This document shows positions 24,808 to 32,052 of a stretch of DNA of 34,802 bases, piece by piece. How positions within the stretch are numbered: position 1 is the first letter of the stretch; every line of letters starts with the position of its first letter. Origin of the DNA: CADEED01 sp044871085 (GTDB lineage Bacteria; Pseudomonadota; Gammaproteobacteria; Steroidobacterales; Steroidobacteraceae); contig JBIOZI010000398.1 of the NCBI GenBank assembly GCA_044871085.1, forward strand, positions 1 through 34,802, in the 5' to 3' direction. Below the pieces are notes generated by a model, which saw only the letters and a list, made by a program, of their open reading frames with translations, had not been told where the DNA came from and did no database searches. Made by a program: the position numbers and the translations under genes.

Positions 24808-25461
24808 ATGAACCTGTTCGCACCACCGCTCGCGCGCGCCTGCGCGCTCGCGCTGCTTTCTGTGCCGGCATTCGCGAAGCCCATCGCGTTCGCCGACGGC
24901 ACCACCGTCATGGCCGAGTACGGCGCCGGCACGATGACCGAAGCGCAGGTCTTCTACGCACCGAAGTATTTCTGGTCGCTGGGGCTGGGGCACACCGAGC
25001 TCGAAGGTCTGTTCGACCAGCGCCGTGAGATCACCTACGCGCGCGTCAACTACCTGCTGAAGCGCTGGAACCTCGAATCGGCCCAGGCCAACGTCTTCAC
25101 CTGGGGCGGCGTGGGCGGCGCGTACGTCAGCGAAACCAACGGCCACGAATTCACGTGGAACGCGGGTGGCCAGCTCGACTATGAGACGCGACGTGTCTAT
25201 GGCTCGCTGAAGACGGACTTCTTCTCGGCGGCCGCGTTCTCGCATCGCATCGACACGATGCAGCTCGGCGTCGCTCCCTACGAGCACGACATCGACAGCC
25301 TCGCCACCTGGTTCGTGGTGCAGGGTCGTCGATACACCGGCCAGATCCACGACGGTACCGAGTGGGCGTTCCTGTTGCGCCTGTTCAGGAAGGGGGCCTG
25401 GGTGGAGGCGGGCGCAACCACCGACGGCAAGCTGCAGGCAATGGCCATGTTCAATTTCTAG
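24808..25461 (+). CDS. Exported protein, probably outer-membrane beta-barrel, metal-cluster associated
   Basis: A 217-residue protein with a signal peptide (ARACALALLSVPAFA) and a mature part of alternating aromatic strands (VFYAPKYFWSLGLGHTEL, FTWGGVGGAYVSE, RRVYGSLKTDFFSAAAF). It ends with QAMAMFNF, whose terminal Phe is typical of proteins inserted by the BAM machinery. GGAGGG precedes the ATG. I do not recognise a named family. It is followed closely by a secreted heavy-metal-associated domain protein and a MerT-like protein, so a role in metal passage or sensing at the outer membrane is a reasonable hypothesis. Confidence 0.65.
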   Translation: MNLFAPPLARACALALLSVPAFAKPIAFADGTTVMAEYGAGTMTEAQVFYAPKYFWSLGLGHTELEGLFDQRREITYARVNYLLKRWNLESAQANVFTWGGVGGAYVSETNGHEFTWNAGGQLDYETRRVYGSLKTDFFSAAAFSHRIDTMQLGVAPYEHDIDSLATWFVVQGRRYTGQIHDGTEWAFLLRLFRKGAWVEAGATTDGKLQAMAMFNF

Positions 25462-25475
25462 ATTTGGAGTCACTC

Positions 25476-25796
25476 ATGAAGAAGACATCATTCACCGCTC
25501 TCCTGATGCTCGTGAGCATCGCGGCGAACGCCGGCACGATCGAGATGAAGGTTTACGGCCTGGTCTGCGGGTTCTGCGCACAGGGCATCGAGAAAACCCT
25601 GCGCAAGAATCCCGCCACCGCCGATGTCGTCGTCAGCCTGGAGAACAAGCTGGTGGCGATCGGCACCAGGGACGGCGCCGACATCTCCGATGTTGATCTG
25701 ACGAAAGCCCTGACCGATGCCGGATACGACGTGAAGAGCATCTCGCGCACGCGACGATCGATCGCGGAGATTCGCGAATCACTCAAGGCGAAGTGA
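25476..25796 (+). CDS. Secreted heavy-metal-associated (MerP-like) protein
   Basis: A 106-residue periplasmic metal-binding protein. Signal peptide MKKTSFTALLMLVSIAANA, then one heavy-metal-associated domain with CxxC at residues 31-34 (GLVCGFCAQGIEK). The rest follows the ferredoxin-like beta-alpha-beta pattern (ADVVVSLENKLVAIGTRDG and KALTDAGYDVKSI). GGAG lies seven bases before the ATG. The C-terminal 15 residues extend beyond the domain with basic and acidic residues. It is joined to the MerT-like gene by overlapping stop and start codons. The metal is not determined: mercury, copper or another thiophilic ion. Confidence 0.85.
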   Translation: MKKTSFTALLMLVSIAANAGTIEMKVYGLVCGFCAQGIEKTLRKNPATADVVVSLENKLVAIGTRDGADISDVDLTKALTDAGYDVKSISRTRRSIAEIRESLKAK

Positions 25797-26176
25797 TGGA
25801 CCCTCACAAGACCAACGTCGGAGTGGCGTTCGGCACGCTGCTGGCGACCACCGGCACGCTGCTGTGCTGCGTACTGCCCGCCGTGCTGGTTTCCGCGGGC
25901 GCCGGCGCGGCACTCATCGGCCTGGTGTCCGCATTTCCCCAGCTCGTGTGGCTGTCGGAGCACAAGGGCGTGGTCTTCGGAGCCGCCGGCGCGCTGCTCG
26001 TGCTCAGCGGGGTCATGCTGTGGCGAGGCCGCCGTCTGCCCTGCCCGGCCGATCCCGCCGCCGCGCGCAGCTGCACGCGTTTGCGACGGGTGAGCGCGGC
26101 GATCTACGCCGTCGCGGTCGCCTGCTTCGCCATCGGCGGCACGTTCGCGTTCGTCCTGCCGGCGCTGGGAAGTTAG
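25796..26176 (+). CDS. MerT-like inner-membrane metal transport protein
   Basis: A 126-residue membrane protein with three predicted helices. The first contains a vicinal cysteine pair, Cys24-Cys25, in GTLLCCVLPAVLV, as in mercury transporters of the MerT family. A loop with two more cysteines (LPCPADPAAARSC) follows the second helix, matching the second MerT cysteine pair in position but with wider spacing. The start overlaps the MerP-like stop (ATG at 25796, or GTG at 25793). The MerP/MerT pairing suggests uptake or transfer of a soft metal into the cytoplasm. There is no merR, merA or other mer gene nearby. Confidence 0.8.
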   Translation: MDPHKTNVGVAFGTLLATTGTLLCCVLPAVLVSAGAGAALIGLVSAFPQLVWLSEHKGVVFGAAGALLVLSGVMLWRGRRLPCPADPAAARSCTRLRRVSAAIYAVAVACFAIGGTFAFVLPALGS

Positions 26177-26197
26177 GCGCCAGTGGGCGCGACGGGG

Positions 26198-26221
26198 GCG
26201 GCCATGCGATCCGATGGCCGC
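26198..26221. terminator. Hairpin after the MerT-like gene
   Basis: Eight-base perfect arms, GCGGCCAT and ATGGCCGC, enclose an eight-base loop. GGGG and CCCC can extend the stem past a two-base bulge. It begins 22 bases after the stop. There is no T-run, so termination is probable but not certain. The rest of 26222-26376 shows no gene. Confidence 0.5.
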
Positions 26222-26376
26222 ATCCCCGTGCCGCATCGCAAAACATGGACGGAAGCTGTTCCGGTTCGCCTACAGGCGTACCCGGCGCGGCGGAACGCCG
26301 CGACCGCCGAATAGATCGTTGTTAGGCGGAAAGCACCGACACGGCCTCGGCCAGCAATCGAACGGCCGTTCGTGCG

Positions 26377-26712
26377 ATGGTGCCCTCCATGGCGATGTCA
26401 TTCGAGCAGGTGCGTATGGGCTTTCGCGACGGGACCATCATGTTCTGCCTGCCGGCGGTGCATGCGGACTTCACCGACGAATTCCTGGAACGGTTTTCCG
26501 AGCGCATCCTGCGGCGCAGCTGGTACGACCTCGCCGATCGCGCGCACCTCAAGATCTCGGCGCTCGTGGCCAATCCGGAAACCGAGCAGGAGCTGGCGGA
26601 TGCCATCCAGTTCGAATACGGCGCCGACGTCTCGGACTTGCACGGCATGTCGCTGTGGGCGGTAATTCGCCGATGCGCCGAGCAATCGAGGAACCGCAGG
26701 GTCGGCTGCTGA
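26377..26712 (+). CDS. Small conserved protein, paralogue of 19929-20261
   Basis: A 111-residue protein of unknown function, about 58% identical to the one at 19929-20261 and of the same length. The most conserved parts are GFRDG, CLPAVH, FTDEFLERFS, IQFEYGADVSDL and VIRRCAEQS. Start at ATG 26377 matches the paralogue (both begin ATGGTG and have further Met codons at residues 5 and 7), but no clear ribosome binding site precedes it here. The word TTGTTAGGCG lies about 50 bases upstream. The 3' end overlaps the DNA ligase gene by about 40 bases, suggesting coupled expression or a later ligase start. No known domain is recognised. Confidence 0.75.
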   Translation: MVPSMAMSFEQVRMGFRDGTIMFCLPAVHADFTDEFLERFSERILRRSWYDLADRAHLKISALVANPETEQELADAIQFEYGADVSDLHGMSLWAVIRRCAEQSRNRRVGC

Positions 26713-28250
26713 CCACCGCGTTCGCCACCGTCGTCGCCACGTCCCGGCAAGTGGCGGGCACCCCCGCGCGCTCCGCCAAGGTTCGCCTGCTCGCCGACTG
26801 CCTCCGTGCGATGGATGCCGACACCCTCGCCATCGCCGTGTCGTATCTCTCGGGCGACATCCGCCAGGGACGCATCGGCATCGGTCCATCTACCCTGCGG
26901 GCCTGCGCGCAAGGCACGGCGTCCCTGCCCAGTCTCGAAGTGCTCGAAGTTCATCGCCTGCTCGACGAGCTGGCGTCGATCCGCGGCGCGGGGTCGGGCA
27001 CGCGCCGCGCGACGGCGTTGCGGACCCTGTTCGGGCGCGCCACGCGCGACGAGCAGGAATTCCTGCTGCGGTTGCTCGTGGGCGAGCTGCGGCAGGGTGC
27101 GCTCGCCGCCGTCATGGTGGAGGCGCTCTCGATCGCCACCGGCGTACCGCTTGCGGACCTGCGGCGCGCCGCCATGTATGAAAGCGACCTCGGCGCCATC
27201 GCGCGCGTGGCACGCGAAGCCGGCGCGGAGGGACTGCAGCGCTTCCAGCTCCAGGTGATGTCGCCCATCGCGCCGATGCTGGCGCAGACGGCCGGGGACG
27301 TCGACGAGGCGCTCGCGACGCTCTGCGGCGACGTCGCATTCGAATGGAAGATGGATGGCGCGCGCATCCAGTTGCACAAGCAGGGCGAGCTCGTGCGCAT
27401 CTTCACGCGCAACCTCAACGAGGTGACGTCTTCCGTCCCCGAGATCGCCGCGGCAGCGCGGACCCTGCCCGCGGAGCAGCTGGTACTCGACGGCGAGGCC
27501 ATCGCCTTCTCGCCGGCCGGCCGCCCCCTCGCCTTCCAGACCACGATGCGTCGCTTCGGCCGCAAACTGGACATCGAGCGACTGCAGCGCGAGCTGCCGA
27601 TGCGCGCTTACTACTTCGATTGCCTGCGGCGCGACGCGGTCAGCCTGGCCGAGCGCCCCGCGCGCGAGCGCTTCGCGGCGCTCGCGGACGTGGTCCCGGC
27701 GGAGCAGGCGATCCCGCGCCTCACTACCCGCGCGCGCGATGCGGCCCTGGCGTTCTACGACGCGGCGCTGGCCGCCGGGCACGAGGGCCTGATGGCGAAG
27801 ACGCTCGATGCGCCCTACGAAGCGGGCAACCGCGGCGCGAGCTGGCTGAAAATCAAGCGCGCACACACGTTGGACCTCGTGGTGCTCGCGGCGGAATGGG
27901 GGCACGGCCGCCGGCACGGGAAGCTCTCGAACCTGCATCTCGGCGCCCTCGACCCCGCGACCGGCCAGTACGTGATGCTCGGCAAGACTTTCAAGGGGCT
28001 CACCGACGCGATGCTCGAGTGGCAGACGCGCGAGTTCCAGGCGCACGAGTCGCATCGGGACCAATGGACCGTCTATCTACGGCCGGAGATCGTGGTCGAG
28101 ATCGCGTTCAGCGATCTGCAGGCGAGCCCGCGCTATCCGGGCGGCCTCGCGCTACGGCTGGCGCGCGTGAAGCGCTATCGCCCCGACAAGCAGGCGAACG
28201 AGGCGGACACCATGGAGACGGTGCGCAAGCTGTTTGCGGCACAGGGATGA
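26673..28250 (+). CDS. ATP-dependent DNA ligase
   Basis: A 525-residue ligase that seals nicks through an enzyme-AMP intermediate. The nucleotidyl lysine is Lys226 in FEWKMDGARIQ (motif I). Motif III is VLDGEAIAF, motif IV EGLMAKTLD and motif V SWLKIKR. The N-terminal 200 residues form the helical DNA-binding domain, and an OB-fold follows (DLVVLAAEWGHG to EIAFSDLQ). Size and motif spelling resemble the archaeal or actinobacterial stand-alone type rather than LigD; no Ku or polymerase/phosphoesterase domains are present. ATG 26673 lies inside the preceding small gene. The long upstream open frame from 26214 is spurious. Confidence 0.9.
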   Translation: MRRAIEEPQGRLLTTAFATVVATSRQVAGTPARSAKVRLLADCLRAMDADTLAIAVSYLSGDIRQGRIGIGPSTLRACAQGTASLPSLEVLEVHRLLDELASIRGAGSGTRRATALRTLFGRATRDEQEFLLRLLVGELRQGALAAVMVEALSIATGVPLADLRRAAMYESDLGAIARVAREAGAEGLQRFQLQVMSPIAPMLAQTAGDVDEALATLCGDVAFEWKMDGARIQLHKQGELVRIFTRNLNEVTSSVPEIAAAARTLPAEQLVLDGEAIAFSPAGRPLAFQTTMRRFGRKLDIERLQRELPMRAYYFDCLRRDAVSLAERPARERFAALADVVPAEQAIPRLTTRARDAALAFYDAALAAGHEGLMAKTLDAPYEAGNRGASWLKIKRAHTLDLVVLAAEWGHGRRHGKLSNLHLGALDPATGQYVMLGKTFKGLTDAMLEWQTREFQAHESHRDQWTVYLRPEIVVEIAFSDLQASPRYPGGLALRLARVKRYRPDKQANEADTMETVRKLFAAQG

Positions 28251-28255
28251 GCGCG

Positions 28256-28768
28256 TCACGCGGCTGCCGGCCGCTTGGATTGCACTCCGAGATAATCGCG
28301 CTTGCCGACTCCGACGCCGTTGTGGCGCAGGATGGAGTAGGCAGTGGTGAGGTGGAAGTAGAAGTTGGGGATGGTGTGCTCGATGAAGTAGTCCGCGCCC
28401 GTCATCCACTCGCCCTTCCAACGCGGCTGGCTCACCACGCGCGTCGCCGCGCCCGCGAAATCCTCCGCGGTGAAGCCTTCGACCAGGGTGATGACGGAGC
28501 GGACGCGCGCCTGGAGCTGCTCGATCGTGGTCTCGTTGTCCTCCTGCGGCTGCGCCGGCTTGCCGGTGAGGAAGGCCGCGGAGAGCTTCACCGTGTCACA
28601 GGCGATCTGCACCTGGCGCGCGAGCGGGAATTGATCCGGCGCGAGGCGCAGGGTGGCGAACAGGTTGGGATCGAAGCTCTTCGATTTCGCGTATTCGGCG
28701 GCGGTGCCGAGCCACTTGTCGAGTTGGCCGAGCTGCTTTTTGAACTGGGAGAAAATTTCGGTGTACAT
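28256..28768 (-). CDS. DUF1993 family protein
   Basis: A 170-residue protein of the DUF1993 family, four-helix proteins distantly related to the DinB/YfiT fold. Motifs: FKKQLGQLDKWLGTAAEYA at the N-terminus, DQFPLARQVQIACDTVK and a C-terminal YFIEHTIPNFYFHLTTAYSI, with His residues that may line a metal site as in DinB-like proteins. ATG at 28766-28768 gives the usual family length; the long upstream frame is unrelated. It converges with the DNA ligase gene, five bases apart. Function is unknown. Confidence 0.88.
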   Translation of the reverse strand: MYTEIFSQFKKQLGQLDKWLGTAAEYAKSKSFDPNLFATLRLAPDQFPLARQVQIACDTVKLSAAFLTGKPAQPQEDNETTIEQLQARVRSVITLVEGFTAEDFAGAATRVVSQPRWKGEWMTGADYFIEHTIPNFYFHLTTAYSILRHNGVGVGKRDYLGVQSKRPAAA

Positions 28769-28859
28769 GGTGATGGAGCGTACGCGGCTTGGCGGCGCGG
28801 CGGATATCTCTTTAGAGAGAGGGGAACCTGGATCGCCGGAGCGGCCACTCATCGATCGG

Positions 28860-28879
28860 GCGGGCGGCGCGCCGCCCGC
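28860..28879. promoter_or_regulatory. Perfect 20-base palindrome between divergent genes
   Basis: A perfect GC-only palindrome (arms GCGGGCGGCG and CGCCGCCCGC, no spacer) lies between the divergent starts of the DUF1993 gene and the 68-residue protein gene. A second small inverted repeat, TCTCT-TTAG-AGAGA, lies near 28807-28820. They could be operators or leader hairpins. Confidence 0.5.
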
Positions 28880-28924
28880 ATCCAAACGGGATGATGAGGC
28901 GTAAGGAGTCGTAAGGAGATCGAA

Positions 28925-29131
28925 ATGAAACGCGCTGAAGCCACGAATATCCCGGTGCACGACTACGATGTGGCGTTGAAGAGCGCCGTGTCCTGGTTGG
29001 GCGAGCGCTACCTGCTGGCGGAGCCCGTGCGGCGGCGCAACGAGGAATTCAAAGGGTATTACGTGGAGCCGCGGCGCTGGCACGATGCAGCGCGCAGGGC
29101 GGTGGGGAATCGACTCGCGGTGGCGAACTAG
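28925..29131 (+). CDS. Hypothetical protein, 68 residues
   Basis: A small soluble protein: MKRAEATNIPVHDYDVALKS, then SWLGERYLLAEPVRRR and EEFKGYYVEPRRWHDAAR. No known domain. It has a consensus ribosome binding site, and that site is duplicated: GTAAGGAG occurs at 28901 and again at 28911. This and the high third-position GC support a real gene. Divergent from the DUF1993 gene. Confidence 0.65.
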   Translation: MKRAEATNIPVHDYDVALKSAVSWLGERYLLAEPVRRRNEEFKGYYVEPRRWHDAARRAVGNRLAVAN

Positions 29132-29610
29132 CTGCTGGTCGATCGGTTGGGCAGCGTCGTTCGCGCTGCCGAAACTCCCGTAGTCGAGCGGCACGGCACT
29201 CCAGCTCGCATTGCACCCACGGGCCCCCATTTGGGTGCGCCGGGTGCGAGATTCTTCCGGTTAGCGCCGAAGCTCTTCGTCGCTGATCGCCGGCTAGCAA
29301 CTTCCGGCGCCTGCCGCCCGTGTACTCACCGCCCTGTAAACACGGCCATCGCTCTCCGGTTCAGACGTTGCGTTCCCATCCCGCACCTCCGGTTCCATTC
29401 CAACGTTTGACTCGGTGTCAGGAGAATCGGGGCGTTCCGGGTCGAGCCGAACGACGGCTGGCACGCAATGTTCTAGTTTGACGTGCTCCTGGCTGCACGA
29501 ATGGGGCTACCCTGCGGCGGGGGTCGTGGATGGTTGAACTACCTATCCACACGACCGACTCAACTGCGTGTTCACGGATCAGCGCCCGACGGGCGCGCAA
29601 GGAGGCATCT
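29132..29610. other. Intergenic region, no gene recognised
   Basis: About 480 bases of lower coding quality on both strands. A TTTGACG word near 29476 may be a -35 element for the following secreted protein gene, but no good -10 follows at standard spacing. A hairpin GCGCCC-GAC-GGGCGC (29582-29596) lies directly in front of the AAGGAGG ribosome binding site of the next gene and could influence its translation or mRNA stability. Confidence 0.5.
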
Positions 29611-30798
29611 ATGAAACGGATTTTCAAACTACTGTGCGCCGGGTGGGTGTTGCTCGGAGCGGCCGGCCATGCGCCCGGCGCGGCGCAAGCTGCGAGCGAG
29701 GGCGCCGGACTCGCGCAGCTCGCGTCGGCGAGTACCAGCACCTTCACCAACAATACCGGGGCGACGAATTTCGGCGGCGCGTTCAATGTGGAGCACGAGA
29801 TCGCCGACGATGTGCGGTTCAGCGGCACGCACACCGTGGCCGGCTTTTCGCTGCTGTACCACGCGGATGTCGCCGTGAACGCGACGTTCAAGTTCTACCG
29901 CGTGAACCAGAGCACGGGCCGCGTCGGTACCCTCGTCGCCACGTTCACCGCGAGCAATCTGCCGGCAGGCGATCGCGTGTTCGACATGGCGTTGAGCACG
30001 GCGCAGCAATTCAGCTGGTCTGCCACGCCGAACATCTACAACGGCGGCGCGACCTCGACCGGCGGATTTTTCAGCGTGCGTTTCACACCCGTCGTCGGCG
30101 GTCCGCTGGGCAACAGCGGGCGCTGGGCCCTGGCCGGCGGCACGGGCAGCGGTGACGGCTTCTTCGACGTGACGGACAGCCAGTTCATCAGCTTCCAGGG
30201 CTACGACACCGCGTCGCTCTATCTACAGGTGAAGGAGCCGGGCATTCCCGGAGCGCCGGCGCTCGCTGCGCTGCGCGCGCTGCCGCAGGGCGTGATGGGC
30301 GGGGCGAGCTCGGTCGGCATCGTGACGCTCAGCAACACCGCACCCGAAGGCGGCGCTGCGGTGACGCTGCAGTCGAGCGACCCCCAGGTCAGCGTGCCGG
30401 CGAGCGTCGTCGTTCCCGCCGGGTCGACCAGCGTGGCGTTTCCGATCACGACGACGAGCGTTCCGGAGGTGCTGTCGGCCTTCGTCAGCGCGTTCGCGTC
30501 CGTCACCAGAACCGTCAACGTCACCGTCGGCCCCTTCGTTCCGCCCGACACGATTTCGATCACGCAGGCAGCCTGGCGGCGGAGCTCGAAGGCGTTCCAG
30601 GTCAAGGCGACCAGCACGAACGACTCCGCGCAGCTCACGGTGTCGGTGAAGGCGACCGGTGTGACGATCGGGTCCATGTCAAACGTGGGCGGGAATTCGT
30701 ACGTCGGGAATTTCACCTGGCCGACGAGCCCCGTGCAGGTCACCATCCGGAGCAACTACGCGGGCTCTGCCACGGCGAACGTGACGACGACGAATTGA
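29611..30798 (+). CDS. Secreted multidomain beta-rich protein
   Basis: A 395-residue exported protein. A signal peptide (MKRIFKLLCAGWVLLGAAGH, cleavage near AQA) is followed by an N-terminal beta domain of about 190 residues (FSGTHTVAGFSLLYHADVAV, GFFSVRFTPVVGG). Then comes an immunoglobulin-like repeat with MGGASSVGIVTLSNTAPEGG and VPASVVVPAGSTSVAF, and a C-terminal beta domain (ITQAAWRRSSKAFQVKATST). The middle and final modules are widespread in secreted bacterial proteins; I do not recognise a catalytic site. The ATG at 29611 has a strong AAGGAGG. It is probably a surface or extracellular binding protein. A long hairpin follows the stop. Confidence 0.75.
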   Translation: MKRIFKLLCAGWVLLGAAGHAPGAAQAASEGAGLAQLASASTSTFTNNTGATNFGGAFNVEHEIADDVRFSGTHTVAGFSLLYHADVAVNATFKFYRVNQSTGRVGTLVATFTASNLPAGDRVFDMALSTAQQFSWSATPNIYNGGATSTGGFFSVRFTPVVGGPLGNSGRWALAGGTGSGDGFFDVTDSQFISFQGYDTASLYLQVKEPGIPGAPALAALRALPQGVMGGASSVGIVTLSNTAPEGGAAVTLQSSDPQVSVPASVVVPAGSTSVAFPITTTSVPEVLSAFVSAFASVTRTVNVTVGPFVPPDTISITQAAWRRSSKAFQVKATSTNDSAQLTVSVKATGVTIGSMSNVGGNSYVGNFTWPTSPVQVTIRSNYAGSATANVTTTN

Positions 30799-30802
30799 GC
30801 GC

Positions 30803-30868
30803 GAGCCGAGCCGGCGCGGCGCCCGGGGGTGGTACGAACGCGACTCCCCGGGTCGCCGCGCGTGGCTC
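30803..30868. terminator. Long GC-rich hairpin after the secreted protein gene
   Basis: About 20 base pairs can form in three blocks: GAGCC with GGCTC, GCGCGGCG with CGCCGCGC, and CCCGGGG with CCCCGGG, with one unpaired T and a loop of 17 bases. It starts four bases after the stop. There is no T-tract, so it may act as an mRNA-stabilising 3' structure or a terminator. Confidence 0.55.
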
Positions 30869-30983
30869 GAGGTCAGCTTGTTAGGCGATGGCTCGACTCG
30901 CGGGCCTGTGCAACGCAGCATCGCCGCCTCGCGTCGCCCGTGTGCCGATTAGATAGAGGACACCTCCTACTAGCTAGATGAGG

Positions 30984-30989
30984 TACAAT
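30984..30989 (+). promoter_or_regulatory. Probable -10 element for the Cys-rich secreted protein
   Basis: TACAAT matches the sigma-70 -10 consensus in five of six positions and lies 52 bases before the ATG. It sits next to a CTAGCTAG palindrome (30970-30977) in an unusually AT-rich stretch. No good -35 is visible at 16-18 bases. Confidence 0.45.
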
Positions 30990-31040
30990 CCGCGCGGCCG
31001 CGTCCCGGAAAGCCTGCATACCGATCAAGGAGGATCGACG

Positions 31041-31739
31041 ATGAAAATCACGTTCCAGATTCTGCTTTTCGTCATCCTGTTCTGCGGCGCGGGCGCCGTG
31101 CGCGCACAGGGTTGTGACCCGACTCCACCGGTGGTCGGAGTCGGCCTGACCGATCTGAACAAGATTCCGGTGTTCTCGATCAGCCCGGACACCGCCTATT
31201 TCATCAAGGTGTGCGCCAAGGCCCCGGCCGTCTGCGTCGACATCACGGGTGGCGGGCACTTCGACGGTGGATTGGATCCGCTGCGTGCGTGCAACGACGT
31301 GACGTTTCCGAGCCCGTACACGGTGGGCGACGTCGGCGCCGCATATTTTCGCGTGTTGCCCGATGCGCCGGGAGTCCCGCTGACCGGAACCGTCACCCCT
31401 TGGGACTCGTGCGGCGGCTGGCTGACGGAGTCGGCCACACCGTTCTCGCTGCCGGGCACTTCCTGCGAGGCGTCCGTGCACAATTACCGGTGCGGCTATG
31501 CATTGCCCGGCTACCAATGCAACAACGGACGCAGGTCGACGTTGGTCCAGGTCAAGAACATCCTCCAGGCCGTCTCCGCCTGCCGCGCCGCGCAATTTCC
31601 CGGCTATACGGATCGCTGCTACATCCTCAATTCCGACGGGTTTTTTCCGCAGGACGTCTCCGGATGTTTCCTGATCGGTGGGTCCTGGCGGTCCGGTAAC
31701 AACTGCTGCAACTTCAAGGGGTCGTTGAGTTGCCCATAG
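31041..31739 (+). CDS. Secreted Cys-rich protein of unknown function
   Basis: A 232-residue exported protein. The signal peptide (MKITFQILLFVILFCGAGAV, cleavage after VRAQ) is followed by a mature chain with 14 cysteines, an even number suited to seven disulfides. They are spread over the whole chain (GCDP, KVCAK, AVCVD, RACND, DSCGG, TSCEA, YRCGY, YQCNN, SACRA, DRCYI, SGCFL, NNCCN, LSCP). AAGGAGG precedes the ATG with good spacing. No known domain is recognised. Disulfide-rich exported proteins of this type can be enzyme inhibitors, toxins or adhesins; nothing here decides between them. Confidence 0.7.
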   Translation: MKITFQILLFVILFCGAGAVRAQGCDPTPPVVGVGLTDLNKIPVFSISPDTAYFIKVCAKAPAVCVDITGGGHFDGGLDPLRACNDVTFPSPYTVGDVGAAYFRVLPDAPGVPLTGTVTPWDSCGGWLTESATPFSLPGTSCEASVHNYRCGYALPGYQCNNGRRSTLVQVKNILQAVSACRAAQFPGYTDRCYILNSDGFFPQDVSGCFLIGGSWRSGNNCCNFKGSLSCP

Positions 31740-32052
31740 ACCCGGCGTGCGCAGCGGACCAAAAATTGTGACTGGTGAAGAATCATAGTTTGGCCCCTGT
31801 GTAGAAGGCGTACCAAGGGCCGCAATTGCGCGACTGTCGAACCCTGACGCGGATCGGCTCACCCGACACTCAATCCTCCTGCGAAATCGAGCCGTCCAGC
31901 ACGCGTGGTCAGCGCGCGAGCCCAAACGACAGGTTTCAAGCCTGCTGTTCGAACGCCTGGCGCGGAGTCGCAACTGAGCGCAGCTCATGAAGGCTCGCAC
32001 CGAGGGCAATTCGTTCGCAAGCAGCACAATACAATGGCCTGTCAAATCGCCG
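31740..32052. other. Intergenic region upstream of pyrD
   Basis: No gene is supported. The only clear element is the TACAAT hexamer near the right end. The first third (31740-31810) is locally AT-richer than its surroundings. Confidence 0.5.
32030..32035 (+). promoter_or_regulatory. Probable -10 element of pyrD
   Basis: TACAAT lies 18 bases before the preferred pyrD ATG (32053). The -35 region is weak. Its position downstream of an earlier in-frame start at 31987 argues that translation begins at 32053. Confidence 0.5.

Noticed and set aside
26318..26328. GTTAGGC words read as integron attC core sites
   Set aside because: No paired inverse core, no palindromic arms between copies, and copies also occur inside long genes; no integrase is present.
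26214..26672. Upstream extension of the DNA ligase frame
   Set aside because: It runs through another frame of the small conserved gene and has no protein-like pattern before the ligase N-terminal domain.
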